Part shown: piece after piece, positions 46,346-61,075 of the stretch
How the letters are laid out: every line of letters starts with the position of its first letter
Numbering within the stretch: the first letter of the stretch is position 1
NCBI RefSeq assembly: GCF_040438925.1
Contig: NZ_CP159258.1
Location: 4,354,001-4,418,000, forward strand
DNA: 64,000 nt
Source of the DNA: Pseudomonas sp. MYb327
GTDB taxonomy: Bacteria; Pseudomonadota; Gammaproteobacteria; Pseudomonadales; Pseudomonadaceae
Direction: 5' to 3'
Made by a program: the position numbers and the translations under genes
Notes under the pieces: model-generated
What the model was told of the DNA's origin: nothing
The model's database searches: none
The model's input: only the letters and a program-made list of their open reading frames with translations

Positions 46346-47197
46346 TTATTCGGCCGAATCCACTGCGGCGATCATCCTCACCACATCGACTGTTTCAGCA
46401 ACATCGTGGACGCGCAATATACGCGCGCCCTTGTGCGAAGCCAGCGCTGCGAGAGCGAGACCGCCATACAAGCGCTCATCCACCGGACGACTCAATGCCT
46501 GACCTATCATGCTCTTTCGCGAAACCCCGACCAGTAAGGGCCGCCCAAAGACATGCAAGGCTTCCATATGCTTGAACAAGCTTAGATTGTGCTGCAGTGT
46601 TTTAGCGAAGCCAAAACCGGGATCGAGGATGATCCGCTCAGCCGGAATTCCAGCTGAAGCGCACTGAGCCATGCGCTCGGCAAGAAACTCAGCCACCTCC
46701 TTCGTAACGTCCTGGTAGTGCGGATTGTCCTGCATGTCGCCCGGCTCACCGAGCATATGCATCAGACAGACTGGCAACCCGGTTGCCGCCGCCGCATCCA
46801 GAGCGCCATCGCGACGCAGCGCACGCACATCATTGATCAAGCCGGCGCCCAGCCGCGCGGTTTCGCGCATGACGGCTGGCGTGGAGGTATCAACAGAAAT
46901 AATCACGTCCAATTCGCGGTTAATCCGCTCGACGATCGGCGCAACGCGCTCAAGCTCCTCAAGCGGCGACACCGCCCTGGCGCCCGGTCGCGTCGACTCA
47001 CCACCGACATCGATCAGCGTCGCACCAGCCGCGACCATAGCTTCTGCATGACGCATCGCTGCATCGAGTTGGCTGTATTGGCCGCCATCGGAAAAAGAAT
47101 CGGGAGTGACATTGAGAATGCCCATGACATGCGTCTGGGCCAAATCAAGAACCCGGTTGCCGCAAGGCAACCGGGTTGAGGACTGAACAGAAGTCAT
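46346..47197 (-). CDS. folP: Dihydropteroate synthase
   Basis: This 283-residue enzyme joins 4-aminobenzoate to the pterin pyrophosphate in folate synthesis and is the sulfonamide target. Signature segments are [45 protein letters not shown] and [14 protein letters not shown]. It starts 8 bases after the ftsH stop, the conserved ftsH-folP-glmM arrangement. Confidence 0.97.
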   Translation of the reverse strand: MTSVQSSTRLPCGNRVLDLAQTHVMGILNVTPDSFSDGGQYSQLDAAMRHAEAMVAAGATLIDVGGESTRPGARAVSPLEELERVAPIVERINRELDVIISVDTSTPAVMRETARLGAGLINDVRALRRDGALDAAAATGLPVCLMHMLGEPGDMQDNPHYQDVTKEVAEFLAERMAQCASAGIPAERIILDPGFGFAKTLQHNLSLFKHMEALHVFGRPLLVGVSRKSMIGQALSRPVDERLYGGLALAALASHKGARILRVHDVAETVDVVRMIAAVDSAE

Positions 47198-47205
47198 TTC
47201 AAACC

Positions 47206-49125
47206 TTAAACGTCAGCAGCGGGACCGCCGATAGGTGTTTCCGGACGCTCATCCTGTACCGCTGGAGGCGTACCGGATGTACCGGTGCCACCAGACCAGT
47301 CGCGAGGTTCGCGAGGTGTGCGACCGGCCATGATGTCGTCGATCTGCTCGGCATCAATGGTTTCATACTTCATGAGGGCGTCAGCCATGGCATCGAGCTT
47401 GTCACGGTTGTCCGTGAGGATCTGCTTGGCTGTGCCGTAGCACTGATCAATGATGCTGCGCACTTCAGAGTCGATCAGCTTGGCTGTCTCACCGGAGAAG
47501 CTTGCATTCTGGCCACCGCCACCACGACCGAGGAATACCTCACCCTCTTCTTCCGCATACATCAGTGGGCCGAGTTTTTCGGAAAGCCCCCACTTGGTCA
47601 CCATGTTCCGCGCAATCTGGCTAGCACGCATGATGTCGTTGGAAGCACCGGTGGTAACGCCATCGAAGCCGAGGGTCATTTCTTCAGCGATACGGCCACC
47701 GTACAACGAGCAGATCTGACTGATCAACGCACGCTTGGAAAGGCTGTAGCGGTCTTCTTCCGGCAGGAACATGGTCACACCCAGCGCACGACCGCGCGGG
47801 ATGATCGACACCTTGTACACAGGATCATGCTCGGGAACGACGCGACCAACGATAGCGTGGCCTGCTTCGTGATAAGCAGTGTTTTGCTTTTCTTTCTCAG
47901 ACATGACCATGGACTTACGCTCGGCGCCCATCATGATCTTGTCTTTGGCCAGTTCAAACTCTTTCATCTCAACGATGCGTTTGCCGGCACGCGCAGCGAA
48001 CAGCGATGCTTCGTTGACAAGGTTGGCCAGGTCAGCACCGGAGAAACCAGGCGTACCACGGGCAATTACCGCTGGAGCGACGTCGTCACCCATTGGAACT
48101 TTGCGCATGTGGACTTTGAGGATCTGTTCACGACCGCGGATATCAGGCAGACCGACCACGACCTGACGGTCGAAACGGCCCGGACGCAGCAGTGCCGGGT
48201 CGAGTACGTCAGGACGGTTGGTCGCGGCAATCACGATGATGCCATCGTTCATTTCGAAGCCATCCATCTCTACCAGCAACTGGTTGAGAGTCTGCTCGCG
48301 CTCATCGTGACCACCGCCCATGCCGGCACCACGGTGGCGACCGACGGCGTCGATTTCATCGATGAAGATGATGCACGGCGCGTGTTTCTTGGCCTGTTCG
48401 AACATATCGCGAACACGGCTGGCACCGACACCGACGAACATTTCGACGAAATCGGAACCGGAAATGGTGAAGAAAGGCACTTTTGCTTCGCCGGCGATTG
48501 CCTTGGCCAGCAAGGTTTTACCGGTACCCGGAGGGCCGACCATCAGCACACCGCGTGGAATTCGACCACCCAGACGCTGGAACTTGCCCGGATCACGCAA
48601 GAACTCGACCAGTTCGCCGACTTCTTCCTTGGCTTCGTCGCAACCGGCAACGTCAGCCAAGGTGGTTTTCACCTGATCTTCGGAGAGCAGGCGCGCCTTG
48701 CTCTTGCCAAAGCTCATTGGACCGCCCTTACCACCAGCGCCGCCCTGCATCTGCCGCATAAAGAACATGAACACGGCGATGATCACCAGGATCGGGAAGC
48801 TTGCGACCAGGAGTTGAGTCCAGATGCTTTGCTGCTCGGGTTGCTTGCCTTCGACCACGACGTGGTTATCCACCAGGTCACCGATCAGGCCGTTGTCCTG
48901 GATTGCCGGACGAATGGTCTTGAAGCTGTCGCCATCGTTGCGTTTACCGGTAATCACGTAGCCGTCAACCGCCACGCGTTCGACCTTGCCATCCTTGACC
49001 TGCTGGATGAAGTCGGAATAGTTGAGGGTCTGCGGCTCGTTAGGGCTGGAGAAGTTGTTCATCACCGTCACCAGGACAGCTGCGATGATCAACCACAGGA
49101 TCAGATTCTTTGCCATATCGTTCAA
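47206..49125 (-). CDS. ftsH: Membrane-bound ATP-dependent zinc metalloprotease FtsH
   Basis: This 639-residue protease sits in the inner membrane through two N-terminal helices (about residues 7-25 and 103-123). It degrades membrane proteins and short-lived regulators such as sigma-32 and LpxC. Motifs are Walker A GPPGTGKT (197-204), Walker B IIFIDEID, the SRH region and the zinc site HEAGH (near 420). The TTG at 49125 has AGAGGG 7 bases upstream, so I use it; the ATG at 49116 (MAKNLIL) would give 636 residues but places the ribosome site 16 bases away. The C-terminal 40 residues are Gly/Thr/Pro-rich. It heads ftsH-folP-glmM-tpiA-secG. Confidence 0.97.
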   Translation of the reverse strand: MNDMAKNLILWLIIAAVLVTVMNNFSSPNEPQTLNYSDFIQQVKDGKVERVAVDGYVITGKRNDGDSFKTIRPAIQDNGLIGDLVDNHVVVEGKQPEQQSIWTQLLVASFPILVIIAVFMFFMRQMQGGAGGKGGPMSFGKSKARLLSEDQVKTTLADVAGCDEAKEEVGELVEFLRDPGKFQRLGGRIPRGVLMVGPPGTGKTLLAKAIAGEAKVPFFTISGSDFVEMFVGVGASRVRDMFEQAKKHAPCIIFIDEIDAVGRHRGAGMGGGHDEREQTLNQLLVEMDGFEMNDGIIVIAATNRPDVLDPALLRPGRFDRQVVVGLPDIRGREQILKVHMRKVPMGDDVAPAVIARGTPGFSGADLANLVNEASLFAARAGKRIVEMKEFELAKDKIMMGAERKSMVMSEKEKQNTAYHEAGHAIVGRVVPEHDPVYKVSIIPRGRALGVTMFLPEEDRYSLSKRALISQICSLYGGRIAEEMTLGFDGVTTGASNDIMRASQIARNMVTKWGLSEKLGPLMYAEEEGEVFLGRGGGGQNASFSGETAKLIDSEVRSIIDQCYGTAKQILTDNRDKLDAMADALMKYETIDAEQIDDIMAGRTPREPRDWSGGTGTSGTPPAVQDERPETPIGGPAADV

Positions 49126-49318
49126 TTAACTACCCTCTGAAGCAAGCTCCGCTAATGGCGCGCGCTTCGCATGATATTCACCGGCCTAACTTACTACATT
49201 ACTTACAACTCTGGCAGGCGCCGTCTGTAACCCTTTGTGAAACACTTTCTACACAATATTCGCTTATGCACGCGAGGCGAAATACGAAAAACCTATCGCC
49301 CCGCCAAAAAACCTCGTT

Positions 49319-49948
49319 TTATTCACCGCGACCGCGATAGCCCCAAGCCAGCATGTATTGCTCACGGGAGCTACCACGAGAAGAGTCGGGCTTGATCATC
49401 TGGATCTTGTCGAATTTCTTACGAGCGTCCTTCAGGTAAACATCGAAACCTTCGCCCTGAAAAATCTTGATTACGAAATTACCACCAGGCTTGAGTATCC
49501 GCTCCGCCAAATCAAGTGCCAGCTCGCACAGAAACATGGCTTTCGGCATGTCCACTTCAGGCGTACCACTCATATTGGGGGCCATATCGGAAATCACAAG
49601 GTCTACCTGCGAATTACCCACGGCCTCAAGGATCCGAGCGAGCACTTCGTCCTGGGTGAAGTCACCGTGGATGAAAGTTACGTCCGGAATGCTGTCCATT
49701 TCCAGGATGTCCGAGGCGATCAGACGCCCCTGACCACCGATCAGACGACTAGTGACCTGTGACCAGCCACCGGGCGCCGCACCCAGGTCGACAACGCTCA
49801 TGCCCGGACGGATCAGCTTGTACTTCTCCTGGATCTCCAGAAGTTTGTAACTCGCACGCGAGCGGTACCCGTCCTTCTGCGCCTGCTTCACATAGGGATC
49901 ATTGACATGTCTTTTTAGCCACTCAAGGCTTGTCTTGGAACGCGCCAT
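49319..49948 (-). CDS. rlmE: 23S rRNA (U2552-2'-O)-methyltransferase RlmE
   Basis: This 209-residue FtsJ-family enzyme methylates U2552 in the ribosomal A-loop. SAM-binding [14 protein letters not shown] is at about 51-64, with catalytic K-D-K-E residues at Lys near 39, Asp in [10 protein letters not shown], Lys in FVIKIFQG and Glu in SSREQY near 199. It precedes ftsH by 193 bases, the usual rlmE-ftsH order, and is divergent from yhbY. Confidence 0.96.
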   Translation of the reverse strand: MARSKTSLEWLKRHVNDPYVKQAQKDGYRSRASYKLLEIQEKYKLIRPGMSVVDLGAAPGGWSQVTSRLIGGQGRLIASDILEMDSIPDVTFIHGDFTQDEVLARILEAVGNSQVDLVISDMAPNMSGTPEVDMPKAMFLCELALDLAERILKPGGNFVIKIFQGEGFDVYLKDARKKFDKIQMIKPDSSRGSSREQYMLAWGYRGRGE

Positions 49949-50049
49949 TGGGCACCTCGATGATTAGGGTCGTGATTAGTTGGGCGGATCCACGAACCCT
50001 CGGGTAAAATGGCCGCCATTTTACAGAATCCAGACGAAAGGGTCAGATT

Positions 50050-50358
50050 ATGCCGCTCACTCAAGAGCAGAAGAAACAGTACAAATCCATTGGCCACCAT
50101 CTGAAACCAGTTTTGATTGTGGCTGACAACGGTCTGACTGAAGGTGTGTTAGCCGAACTGGAACGCGCGCTGGCGGATCACGAGCTGATCAAAATCAAGC
50201 TCAACATCCTCGATCGCGAATCGCGCCTGGCGTCCATTGCAGAGCTCTGCAAGGTCGGCAAAGCGGATCTGGTTCAAGTCATCGGCAAGATGGCACTGAT
50301 TTACCGTAAGAACTTCAGCGTCAACAAGCAGCTGTCGAACGTCCATCGCTTCAAGTGA
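50050..50358 (+). CDS. yhbY: YhbY/CRS1 KH-like RNA-binding protein
   Basis: This 102-residue small protein associates with pre-50S particles and is involved in late ribosome assembly. It has the CRM domain: QKKQYKSIGHHLKPVLIVAD, then GLTEGVLAELERALADHELI, KVGKADLVQVIGKMALIYRK. ATG has GAAAGGGTCAGATT upstream. It is divergent from rlmE and convergent with the DUF4149 gene. Order matches PA4753. Confidence 0.93.
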   Translation: MPLTQEQKKQYKSIGHHLKPVLIVADNGLTEGVLAELERALADHELIKIKLNILDRESRLASIAELCKVGKADLVQVIGKMALIYRKNFSVNKQLSNVHRFK

Positions 50359-50367
50359 TGGCAAGGG

Positions 50368-50772
50368 TCAAGGGTGTGCTTCGCGCACCCTGCCACTCCA
50401 CCCCGGCACCGGCTGCAACACCAGCACCAACCCGGAAAAGCCAAGTACAAGATAGCTGAACGCCTGCCAACGAACTGCTTCCGGCCAGCCGATGCGCACC
50501 GCGAAGTACATCGCGCACGCATACAGCGCCATTAACAAAAGTTGCCCGCGAATATCCCGCCATAGGCTGGTAAGGCCCTCGGCCTGAACCAGGACCAAAG
50601 CCTGAAATACCACACACGCTGCGGCAAATACCACCATCAGCGCATCCAGCATGCCTGCGATTTCTTCGATCAGCAGCGGCGCCAGGCCAATTCGACCCAG
50701 CACCGGCAGCAGACCGATATGCAACAGCCACAGGCCGCCAACCCATAACATCTGGGACAGCTGCCAAAGCAT
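50368..50772 (-). CDS. DUF4149 membrane protein (PA4754-like)
   Basis: This 134-residue membrane protein has four hydrophobic segments (about residues 4-25, 40-65, 78-98 and 104-122). It starts MLWQLSQMLWVGGLWLLHIG, a DUF4149-like pattern. The ATG at 50772 follows a strong hairpin (50773-50795) in the 27-base gap after greA. It lies in the same place as PA4754 next to yhbY and greA. No function is known. Confidence 0.8.
   Translation of the reverse strand: MLWQLSQMLWVGGLWLLHIGLLPVLGRIGLAPLLIEEIAGMLDALMVVFAAACVVFQALVLVQAEGLTSLWRDIRGQLLLMALYACAMYFAVRIGWPEAVRWQAFSYLVLGFSGLVLVLQPVPGWSGRVREAHP
50371..50391. other. Hairpin at the convergent yhbY/DUF4149 ends
   Basis: AGGGTGTGC and GCGCACCCT form a near-perfect stem with a TTC loop inside the last codons of the DUF4149 gene. 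There is no T run, so it may protect 3' ends rather than terminate. Confidence 0.4.
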
Positions 50773-50795
50773 GGCGCCCGCACGAAGCGGGCGCC
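50773..50795 (-). other. GC hairpin abutting the DUF4149 start codon
   Basis: GGCGCCCGC and GCGGGCGCC form a perfect 9-bp stem with a 5-base loop, directly between the greA stop (6 bases away) and the ATG of the next gene. It occupies the place of a ribosome binding site, so it may end the greA message or reduce translation of the downstream gene. Confidence 0.6.
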
Positions 50796-50800
50796 TGCGT

Positions 50801-51279
50801 TTAGATGTGGCGAACTTCGACAATCTCGTACTCGATAACGCCACTTGGCGTTTTCACCGCGACCACATCACCCTCTTCCTTGCCGATCAAGGCACGAGCC
50901 AAGGGCGAGCCGACCGAGATCTTGCCGAGTTTGAAGTCAGCTTCATCCTCACCCACGATGTGGTAAGTGACGCTTTCATCAGTCTCGACGTTGGCGATTT
51001 CGACGGTGGTGCCGAAGATAACCTTGCCCGTGTGAGGAATGGTCGTGACGTCGATGATGACCTGGTTTTGAATCCTGCCTTCGATGTCACGAATCCGCGC
51101 CTCGACCATGCCCTGCTGCTCGCGAGCAGCGTGGTATTCGGCGTTTTCCTTCAAGTCACCCAACTCGCGGGCCGTACCGATGTCCTGGCTGAGCTTCGGA
51201 CGGACGACTTTGGTCAAGTGAGTGTGTTCTTCTTCCAGGGCGCGAGCGCCCTGAACGGTCATTGGGTATTTCGTTATGC

Positions 51280-51283
<4 letters not shown>
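50801..51283 (-). CDS. greA: Transcript cleavage factor GreA
   Basis: This 160-residue RNA-polymerase factor stimulates cleavage of backtracked RNA. It has the N-terminal antiparallel coiled coil (about 10-77; [20 protein letters not shown]) and a C-terminal FKBP-like domain (about 80-160; [30 protein letters not shown]). The start overlaps the carB stop by 4 bases (ATGA). It is the third gene of carA-carB-greA. Confidence 0.96.
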
Positions 51284-54501
<3,218 letters not shown>

Positions 54502-54560
54502 GGGTTTGTCACTCAAATCCGCAGGTCAGTCGGCAAGCCGTCTTGTTCAATCTGTGAAGA

Positions 54561-54596
54561 CTTGAGGGGGCCACCGATATCGGGACCGCCCTCAAG
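54561..54596 (-). other. Intercistronic stem-loop between carA and carB
   Basis: CTTGAGGG and CCCTCAAG form an outer stem, with an inner CCGATATCGG palindrome. The structure is 36 bases with some mismatches. No T run follows on either strand, so it looks like a processing or stability element rather than a terminator. Confidence 0.6.
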
Positions 54597-54617
54597 CTGC
54601 TACATCAGGGCAAGCGA

Positions 54618-55754
54618 TCAGCGTCGCTTGGCCATCTCGTTGATGAAGCGATCGAACAATGGCGCTACGTCGTTCGGGCCAGGGCTGGCTTCAGGGTGAC
54701 CCTGGAAGCTGAAGGCGCTCTTGTCGGTACGCTCGATGCCTTGCAGGGTGCCGTCGAACAGCGATTTGTGAATCGCACGAACGTTGGCTGGCAGGGTCGC
54801 TTCGTCTACCGCAAAACCATGGTTCTGGCTGGTGATCATCACAACGCCGGTGTCCAGATCCTGGACCGGGTGGTTGGCACCGTGGTGACCATGACCCATT
54901 TTCAGGGTCTTGGCGCCGGAGGCCAGGGCCAGCAACTGGTGACCGAGGCAGATACCGAATACCGGAATCTCGGTCTCCAGCACATCCTTGATCGCCTGGA
55001 TCGCGTAGTCGCAAGGCTCCGGATCGCCAGGGCCGTTGGATAGGAACACGCCGTCCGGCTTCAGCGCCAACACGTCAGCAGCAGGGGTTTGAGCAGGCAC
55101 CACGGTAACGCGGCAACCGCGCTCGACCAGCATGCGCAGGATGTTCACCTTGACGCCGTAGTCGTAGGCAACCACGTGGTACGGCAGCTCAGACGCGTCG
55201 ATGGTCGCGTGGCTGTCGGTTTTCAGATCCCAGACAGTCGAGCGCCACTCGTAGCTTTCCTTGGTGCTGACGACTTTTGCCAGGTCCATGCCCTTGAGGC
55301 CAGGGAAGCCCTGGGCGGCGGCGATGGCAGCTTCTTCGGAAATGTTGTCGCCGGCCATGATGCAGCCGTTCTGCGCGCCTTTTTCACGCAGGATGCGCGT
55401 CAGGCGGCGGGTGTCGATACCGGCGATGGCCACAACATTGTTGGCCTTCAGGTAATCGGACAGGGACATGGTGTTACGCCAGTTGCTCGCAACCAGTGGC
55501 AGGTCACGGATGACCAGGCCAGCAGACCAGACGCGGTTGGACTCGGCGTCTTCCGGCGTGGTGCCGGTGTTGCCGATGTGCGGGTAAGTCAGGGTAACGA
55601 TCTGTTGGGCGTAGGAAGGATCGGTAAGGATTTCCTGATAGCCGGTCATTGCGGTGTTGAACACCACCTCACCAACGGTTTGACCGTCGGCTCCAATGGC
55701 TTCGCCGCGAAAAATGCTGCCATCAGCAAGGGCGAGTATGGCTGGCTTAGTCAA
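54618..55754 (-). CDS. carA: Carbamoyl-phosphate synthase small chain (glutaminase)
   Basis: This 378-residue subunit releases ammonia from glutamine for CarB. The N-terminal CPSase_sm domain occupies about residues 1-140 ([19 protein letters not shown]). The class I amidotransferase domain is about 190-375, with nucleophile Cys in [15 protein letters not shown] and catalytic His/Glu in [11 protein letters not shown]. The start is TTG with GGGAGG 5 bases upstream. A terminator-like hairpin lies in the leader (55797-55837). Confidence 0.97.
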   Translation of the reverse strand: MTKPAILALADGSIFRGEAIGADGQTVGEVVFNTAMTGYQEILTDPSYAQQIVTLTYPHIGNTGTTPEDAESNRVWSAGLVIRDLPLVASNWRNTMSLSDYLKANNVVAIAGIDTRRLTRILREKGAQNGCIMAGDNISEEAAIAAAQGFPGLKGMDLAKVVSTKESYEWRSTVWDLKTDSHATIDASELPYHVVAYDYGVKVNILRMLVERGCRVTVVPAQTPAADVLALKPDGVFLSNGPGDPEPCDYAIQAIKDVLETEIPVFGICLGHQLLALASGAKTLKMGHGHHGANHPVQDLDTGVVMITSQNHGFAVDEATLPANVRAIHKSLFDGTLQGIERTDKSAFSFQGHPEASPGPNDVAPLFDRFINEMAKRR

Positions 55755-55796
55755 GAAGACCTCCCGTAAATAAAGCCTGAAAGGGCGATCGCAGGT

Positions 55797-55837
55797 TGTA
55801 AAAAAGCGGAGTGACGTATGGACACGTCACCCCGCTT
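55797..55837 (-). terminator. Terminator in the carA leader (attenuator candidate)
   Basis: AAGCGGAGTGACG (55804-55816) and CGTCACCCCGCTT (55825-55837) form a 13-bp stem with one mismatch. On the minus strand it is followed by TTTTTTAC. It lies 43 bases upstream of the carA start codon and well after the separate dapB terminator. Confidence 0.7.
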
Positions 55838-55966
55838 CTTCACTGAATTATTCTGCGCGCTTTTAGTGGACACACTAAAGCTGTAGCTTACAGAAAAAGG
55901 CATTTTTGGTCTACCGCCAATGAGCCTTAAAGGCTGGAGAATGCGACAGGACGTCGCTTGGCGGAA

Positions 55967-56002
55967 TAAAACCGGGCTCAAACGCTGTGCGCGAGCCCGG
56001 TT
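55967..56002 (-). terminator. dapB intrinsic terminator
   Basis: AACCGGGCTC (55970-55979) and GAGCCCGGTT (55993-56002) form a perfect 10-bp stem with a 13-base loop. On the minus strand the stem is followed by TTATT. It lies 12 bases beyond the dapB stop. Confidence 0.75.
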
Positions 56003-56013
56003 GCGGGTGCATC

Positions 56014-57952
<1,939 letters not shown>

Positions 57953-58175
57953 AAGTCTTTTGCACTCTTGAGGACGTTCGACAAACCTCTCCTGAGCCTC
58001 GTCAAACTCGTTGAGCCCCAATACAGGCCCGGACCCAACTCACGTCAATTCAACGATCCTGGTCTTTGATTCGATTGGCACTTTCAGCTCGGAAAGCAGG
58101 AGCATTCCCGGCCATGCCAGCAGCACGCGAACGTTGTCGCACGCTGTAAAAATTCGCGTATTCCAGACACGCCAA

Positions 58176-58195
58176 CGCGGGAGCAAGCTCCCGCG
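58176..58195. repeat. Palindromic hairpin (REP core) between dnaK and dnaJ
   Basis: CGCGGGAGC and GCTCCCGCG form a perfect 9-bp stem with an AA loop. It resembles the centre of the GGGAGCAAGCTCCC REP type found elsewhere in the window. It may stabilise the dnaK message relative to dnaJ. Confidence 0.6.
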
Positions 58196-58249
58196 CGGCG
58201 ACATCCTACCAGTCACCGCCGCAAGGCAGTCAACCGGCCGACCAACAAC

Positions 58250-60166
58250 TTACTTGTGGTCTTTGACTTCTTCGAACTCGGCATCGACAACGTCGTCAGC
58301 CTTTTCAGCTTTTTCGTCGTGCGGTGCCGCACCTTCAGCAGGCTGAGCCTGTTCGGCATACATCTTCTGAGCCACTGGCGCGGAGACCTTGGACAGCTCT
58401 TCAACCTTCGCGTCGATAGCAGCCTTGTCGTCGCCTTTGACGGCAGCTTCCAGGGCAACTACAGCAGCTTCGATTGCGGTCTTCTCTTCAGCGCTCACTT
58501 TATCGCCGGCATCAGCGACCATTTTGCGAGTCGAGTGAACCAGTGCATCACCCTGGTTACGGGCAGCAGCCAGCTCTTCGAACTTGCGGTCTTCCTCGGC
58601 GTTAGCCTCGGCATCACGCACCATGCGCTCGATTTCTTCGTCGGACAGACCGGAGTTGGCCTTGATCACGATCGACTGGGTTTTGCCAGTAGCCTTGTCC
58701 TTGGCGCCTACGTGCAGAATGCCGTTGGCGTCGATGTCGAAGGTCACTTCGATTTGTGGCACGCCACGTGGTGCTGGTGGAATCTCGGCCAGGTCGAACT
58801 TGCCCAAGGACTTGTTCTGTGCAGCCTGCTTACGCTCACCTTGCAGTACGTGAATGGTCACCGCGCCCTGGTTGTCGTCGGCAGTCGAGAACACTTGCGA
58901 TTTCTTGGTAGGAATCGTGGTGTTTTTCTCGATCAGCGCAGTCATCACGCCGCCCATGGTTTCGATACCCAGGGTCAGCGGGCTGACGTCGAGCAGCAGA
59001 ACGTCTTTCACGTCACCGGCCAGTACCGCGCCCTGGATGGCAGCACCCATGGCAACCGCTTCGTCCGGGTTGACGTCTTTACGAGCTTCTTTACCGAAGA
59101 ACTCGGTCACCAGTTTCTGAACCAGTGGCATACGGGTCTGACCGCCGACCAGGATCACGTCGTTGATGGCGCCAACGTCGATACCGGAGTCTTTCAGAGC
59201 GATGCGGCATGGCTCGATGGTGCGTTGAACCAGGTCTTCAACCAGCGCTTCCAGCTTGGCGCGGGAGATTTTCACGTTCAAGTGCTTAGGACCGGTTGCA
59301 TCTGCAGTGATGTACGGCAGGTTCACGTCGGTCGACTGAGCAGAAGACAGCTCGATCTTGGCTTTTTCAGCGGCTTCTTTCAGGCGCTGCATCGCCAGCG
59401 GATCACCTTTGAGGTTCATGCCGCTTTCTTTCTTGAATTCGTCGACGAGGTAGTCGATCAGACGAATGTCGAAGTCTTCACCGCCCAGGAATGTATCGCC
59501 GTTGGTGGCCAATACTTCGAACTGGTGCTCGCCATCAACTTCAGCGATTTCGATCACGGAAACGTCGAAAGTACCGCCGCCCAGGTCATAAACGATCACG
59601 GTGTGATCGCCTTTGGCCTTATCCATACCGTAAGCCAGAGCAGCCGCGGTTGGTTCGTTAATGATACGTTTTACGTCCAGACCAGCGATGCGGCCGGCGT
59701 CCTTGGTAGCTTGACGCTGACTGTCGTTGAAGTAGGCCGGAACGGTGATTACCGCCTCAGTCACTGGCTCGCCGAGGTAGTCTTCGGCAGTCTTCTTCAT
59801 TTTCTTCAGAATTTCAGCCGAGATTTGTGGCGGAGCCATTTTCTGGCCGTTCACTTCTACCCAGGCGTCGCTGTTGTCAGCCTTGACGATCTTGTAAGGG
59901 ACCATCTGGATGTCTTTCTGAACCACTTCTTCGTCAAAACGACGACCGATCAGACGCTTCACCGCGTACAGGGTGTTGTGCGGATTGGTTACTGCCTGAC
60001 GCTTGGCGGATTGACCGACCAGGATTTCGCCATCGTTGGCGTAAGCGATGATCGACGGCGTGGTGCGCGCGCCTTCGGCGTTTTCAATAACTTTGGCTAC
60101 GCCGTTTTCAAGTACGGAGACGCAGGAGTTGGTAGTCCCCAGGTCGATACCGATAATTTTGCCCAT
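58250..60166 (-). CDS. dnaK: Chaperone protein DnaK (Hsp70)
   Basis: This 638-residue chaperone has an ATPase domain (about 1-385; [45 protein letters not shown]), a peptide-binding domain (about 390-505; [16 protein letters not shown]) and a C-terminal helical lid ending [12 protein letters not shown]. The start at 60166 has GGGAG 7 bases upstream. It follows grpE by 102 bases in a heat-shock operon. Confidence 0.98.
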   Translation of the reverse strand: MGKIIGIDLGTTNSCVSVLENGVAKVIENAEGARTTPSIIAYANDGEILVGQSAKRQAVTNPHNTLYAVKRLIGRRFDEEVVQKDIQMVPYKIVKADNSDAWVEVNGQKMAPPQISAEILKKMKKTAEDYLGEPVTEAVITVPAYFNDSQRQATKDAGRIAGLDVKRIINEPTAAALAYGMDKAKGDHTVIVYDLGGGTFDVSVIEIAEVDGEHQFEVLATNGDTFLGGEDFDIRLIDYLVDEFKKESGMNLKGDPLAMQRLKEAAEKAKIELSSAQSTDVNLPYITADATGPKHLNVKISRAKLEALVEDLVQRTIEPCRIALKDSGIDVGAINDVILVGGQTRMPLVQKLVTEFFGKEARKDVNPDEAVAMGAAIQGAVLAGDVKDVLLLDVSPLTLGIETMGGVMTALIEKNTTIPTKKSQVFSTADDNQGAVTIHVLQGERKQAAQNKSLGKFDLAEIPPAPRGVPQIEVTFDIDANGILHVGAKDKATGKTQSIVIKANSGLSDEEIERMVRDAEANAEEDRKFEELAAARNQGDALVHSTRKMVADAGDKVSAEEKTAIEAAVVALEAAVKGDDKAAIDAKVEELSKVSAPVAQKMYAEQAQPAEGAAPHDEKAEKADDVVDAEFEEVKDHK

Positions 60167-60268
60167 GTTCACTCTCCCGAAACTTTGGATTTGGTTGCCG
60201 CAGCAGTGGTGGCTAACTGCGGTAGCACTTAACCGCTTGACTTCTAAATGGGGGCCTTGCGGCTAATT

Positions 60269-60835
60269 TCAAGCCTGCTCATCAATCGAAGGCGAAACCG
60301 GCGCAGGAGCCTTGCTAACCACGACCATCGCAGGGCGCAGCAGGCGACCGTTGAGCTGGTAGCCCTTCTGGAACACCTTGAGCACGCTGTTCGGCTCAAG
60401 GTCGGCGCTTTCCTGCATGGCCATTGCCTGATGAAGAACGGCATTGAACGGTTCGCCATGCGGATCGATCGCTTCCAGCTGATAACGCTTCAGGGTGTCC
60501 TGGAACATTTTCAGGGTCAGCTCGATACCTTCGCGCATCGGACGGATGCTTTCGTCATCCGGATTCGACAACTCCAGGCCACGCTCCAGGCTGTCGATGA
60601 TCGGCAGCAAGTCGCCGGCGAATTTTTCCAGCGCGAATTTGTGCGCCTTTTCCACGTCCTGCTCGGCGCGACGGCGGACGTTCTGCAGATCGGCGGCTAC
60701 ACGCAAAGCCTGATCCTGCGCGCCTGCCAGTTGCTCCTCGAGCACTTGTACACGAGCCGCCAGGTCATCACCCGAAGCCTGGGGAGCCTGATCGGCGTCT
60801 AGATTTTGCGTATCCACTGTCTGTTCGTCAGCCAT
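60269..60835 (-). CDS. grpE: Nucleotide exchange factor GrpE
   Basis: This 188-residue dimeric factor releases ADP from DnaK. An acidic/Gln-rich N-terminus (1-30) is followed by a long coiled coil (about 25-90, [20 protein letters not shown]) and a C-terminal beta domain (about 135-185) with [15 protein letters not shown] and [33 protein letters not shown] precedes the ATG. It is the first gene of grpE-dnaK-dnaJ and has a sigma-32 promoter. Confidence 0.97.
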   Translation of the reverse strand: MADEQTVDTQNLDADQAPQASGDDLAARVQVLEEQLAGAQDQALRVAADLQNVRRRAEQDVEKAHKFALEKFAGDLLPIIDSLERGLELSNPDDESIRPMREGIELTLKMFQDTLKRYQLEAIDPHGEPFNAVLHQAMAMQESADLEPNSVLKVFQKGYQLNGRLLRPAMVVVSKAPAPVSPSIDEQA

Positions 60836-60888
60836 AGAATTCTCCTTTCAATATCGTCCGCGAGCTCAACTCGCGCTTCTGCCCAGCT

Positions 60889-60916
60889 ATATGGGGCCGC
60901 AAAATCAGGCTTCAAG
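60889..60916 (-). promoter_or_regulatory. Sigma-32 heat-shock promoter of grpE-dnaK-dnaJ
   Basis: On the minus strand, CTTGAA (60916-60911) is followed after 14 bases by CCCCATAT (60896-60889). Both match the E. coli sigma-32 consensus (CTTGAA, 13-17 bases, CCCCATnT). It lies 54 bases upstream of the grpE start. Confidence 0.88.
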
Positions 60917-61035
60917 GGGGCAACCAAACATAACCCTACAAAAACACCTGAATTGTCATTCCAGAGCGCACTATGGATTTCGTCGGATCAAGCAAATCGA
61001 GCTAACGAGAGGCATTGTCAGCCAGAAACAAAACA

Positions 61036-61051
61036 CTGTATAAATAACCAG
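61036..61051. promoter_or_regulatory. LexA-like operator upstream of recN
   Basis: CTGTATAAATAACCAG matches the LexA pattern CTGT-N8-ACAG with one mismatch. It lies 25 bases upstream of the recN ATG, at a position where repression of recN would occur. recN is an SOS gene in E. coli. Confidence 0.55.
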
Positions 61052-61075
61052 ACCTAAAGCCTGGGAGCGGCCTTT

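Noticed and set aside
47176..49140. 654-codon open frame opposite ftsH
   Set aside because: Antisense shadow of a highly conserved protease; no independent evidence.
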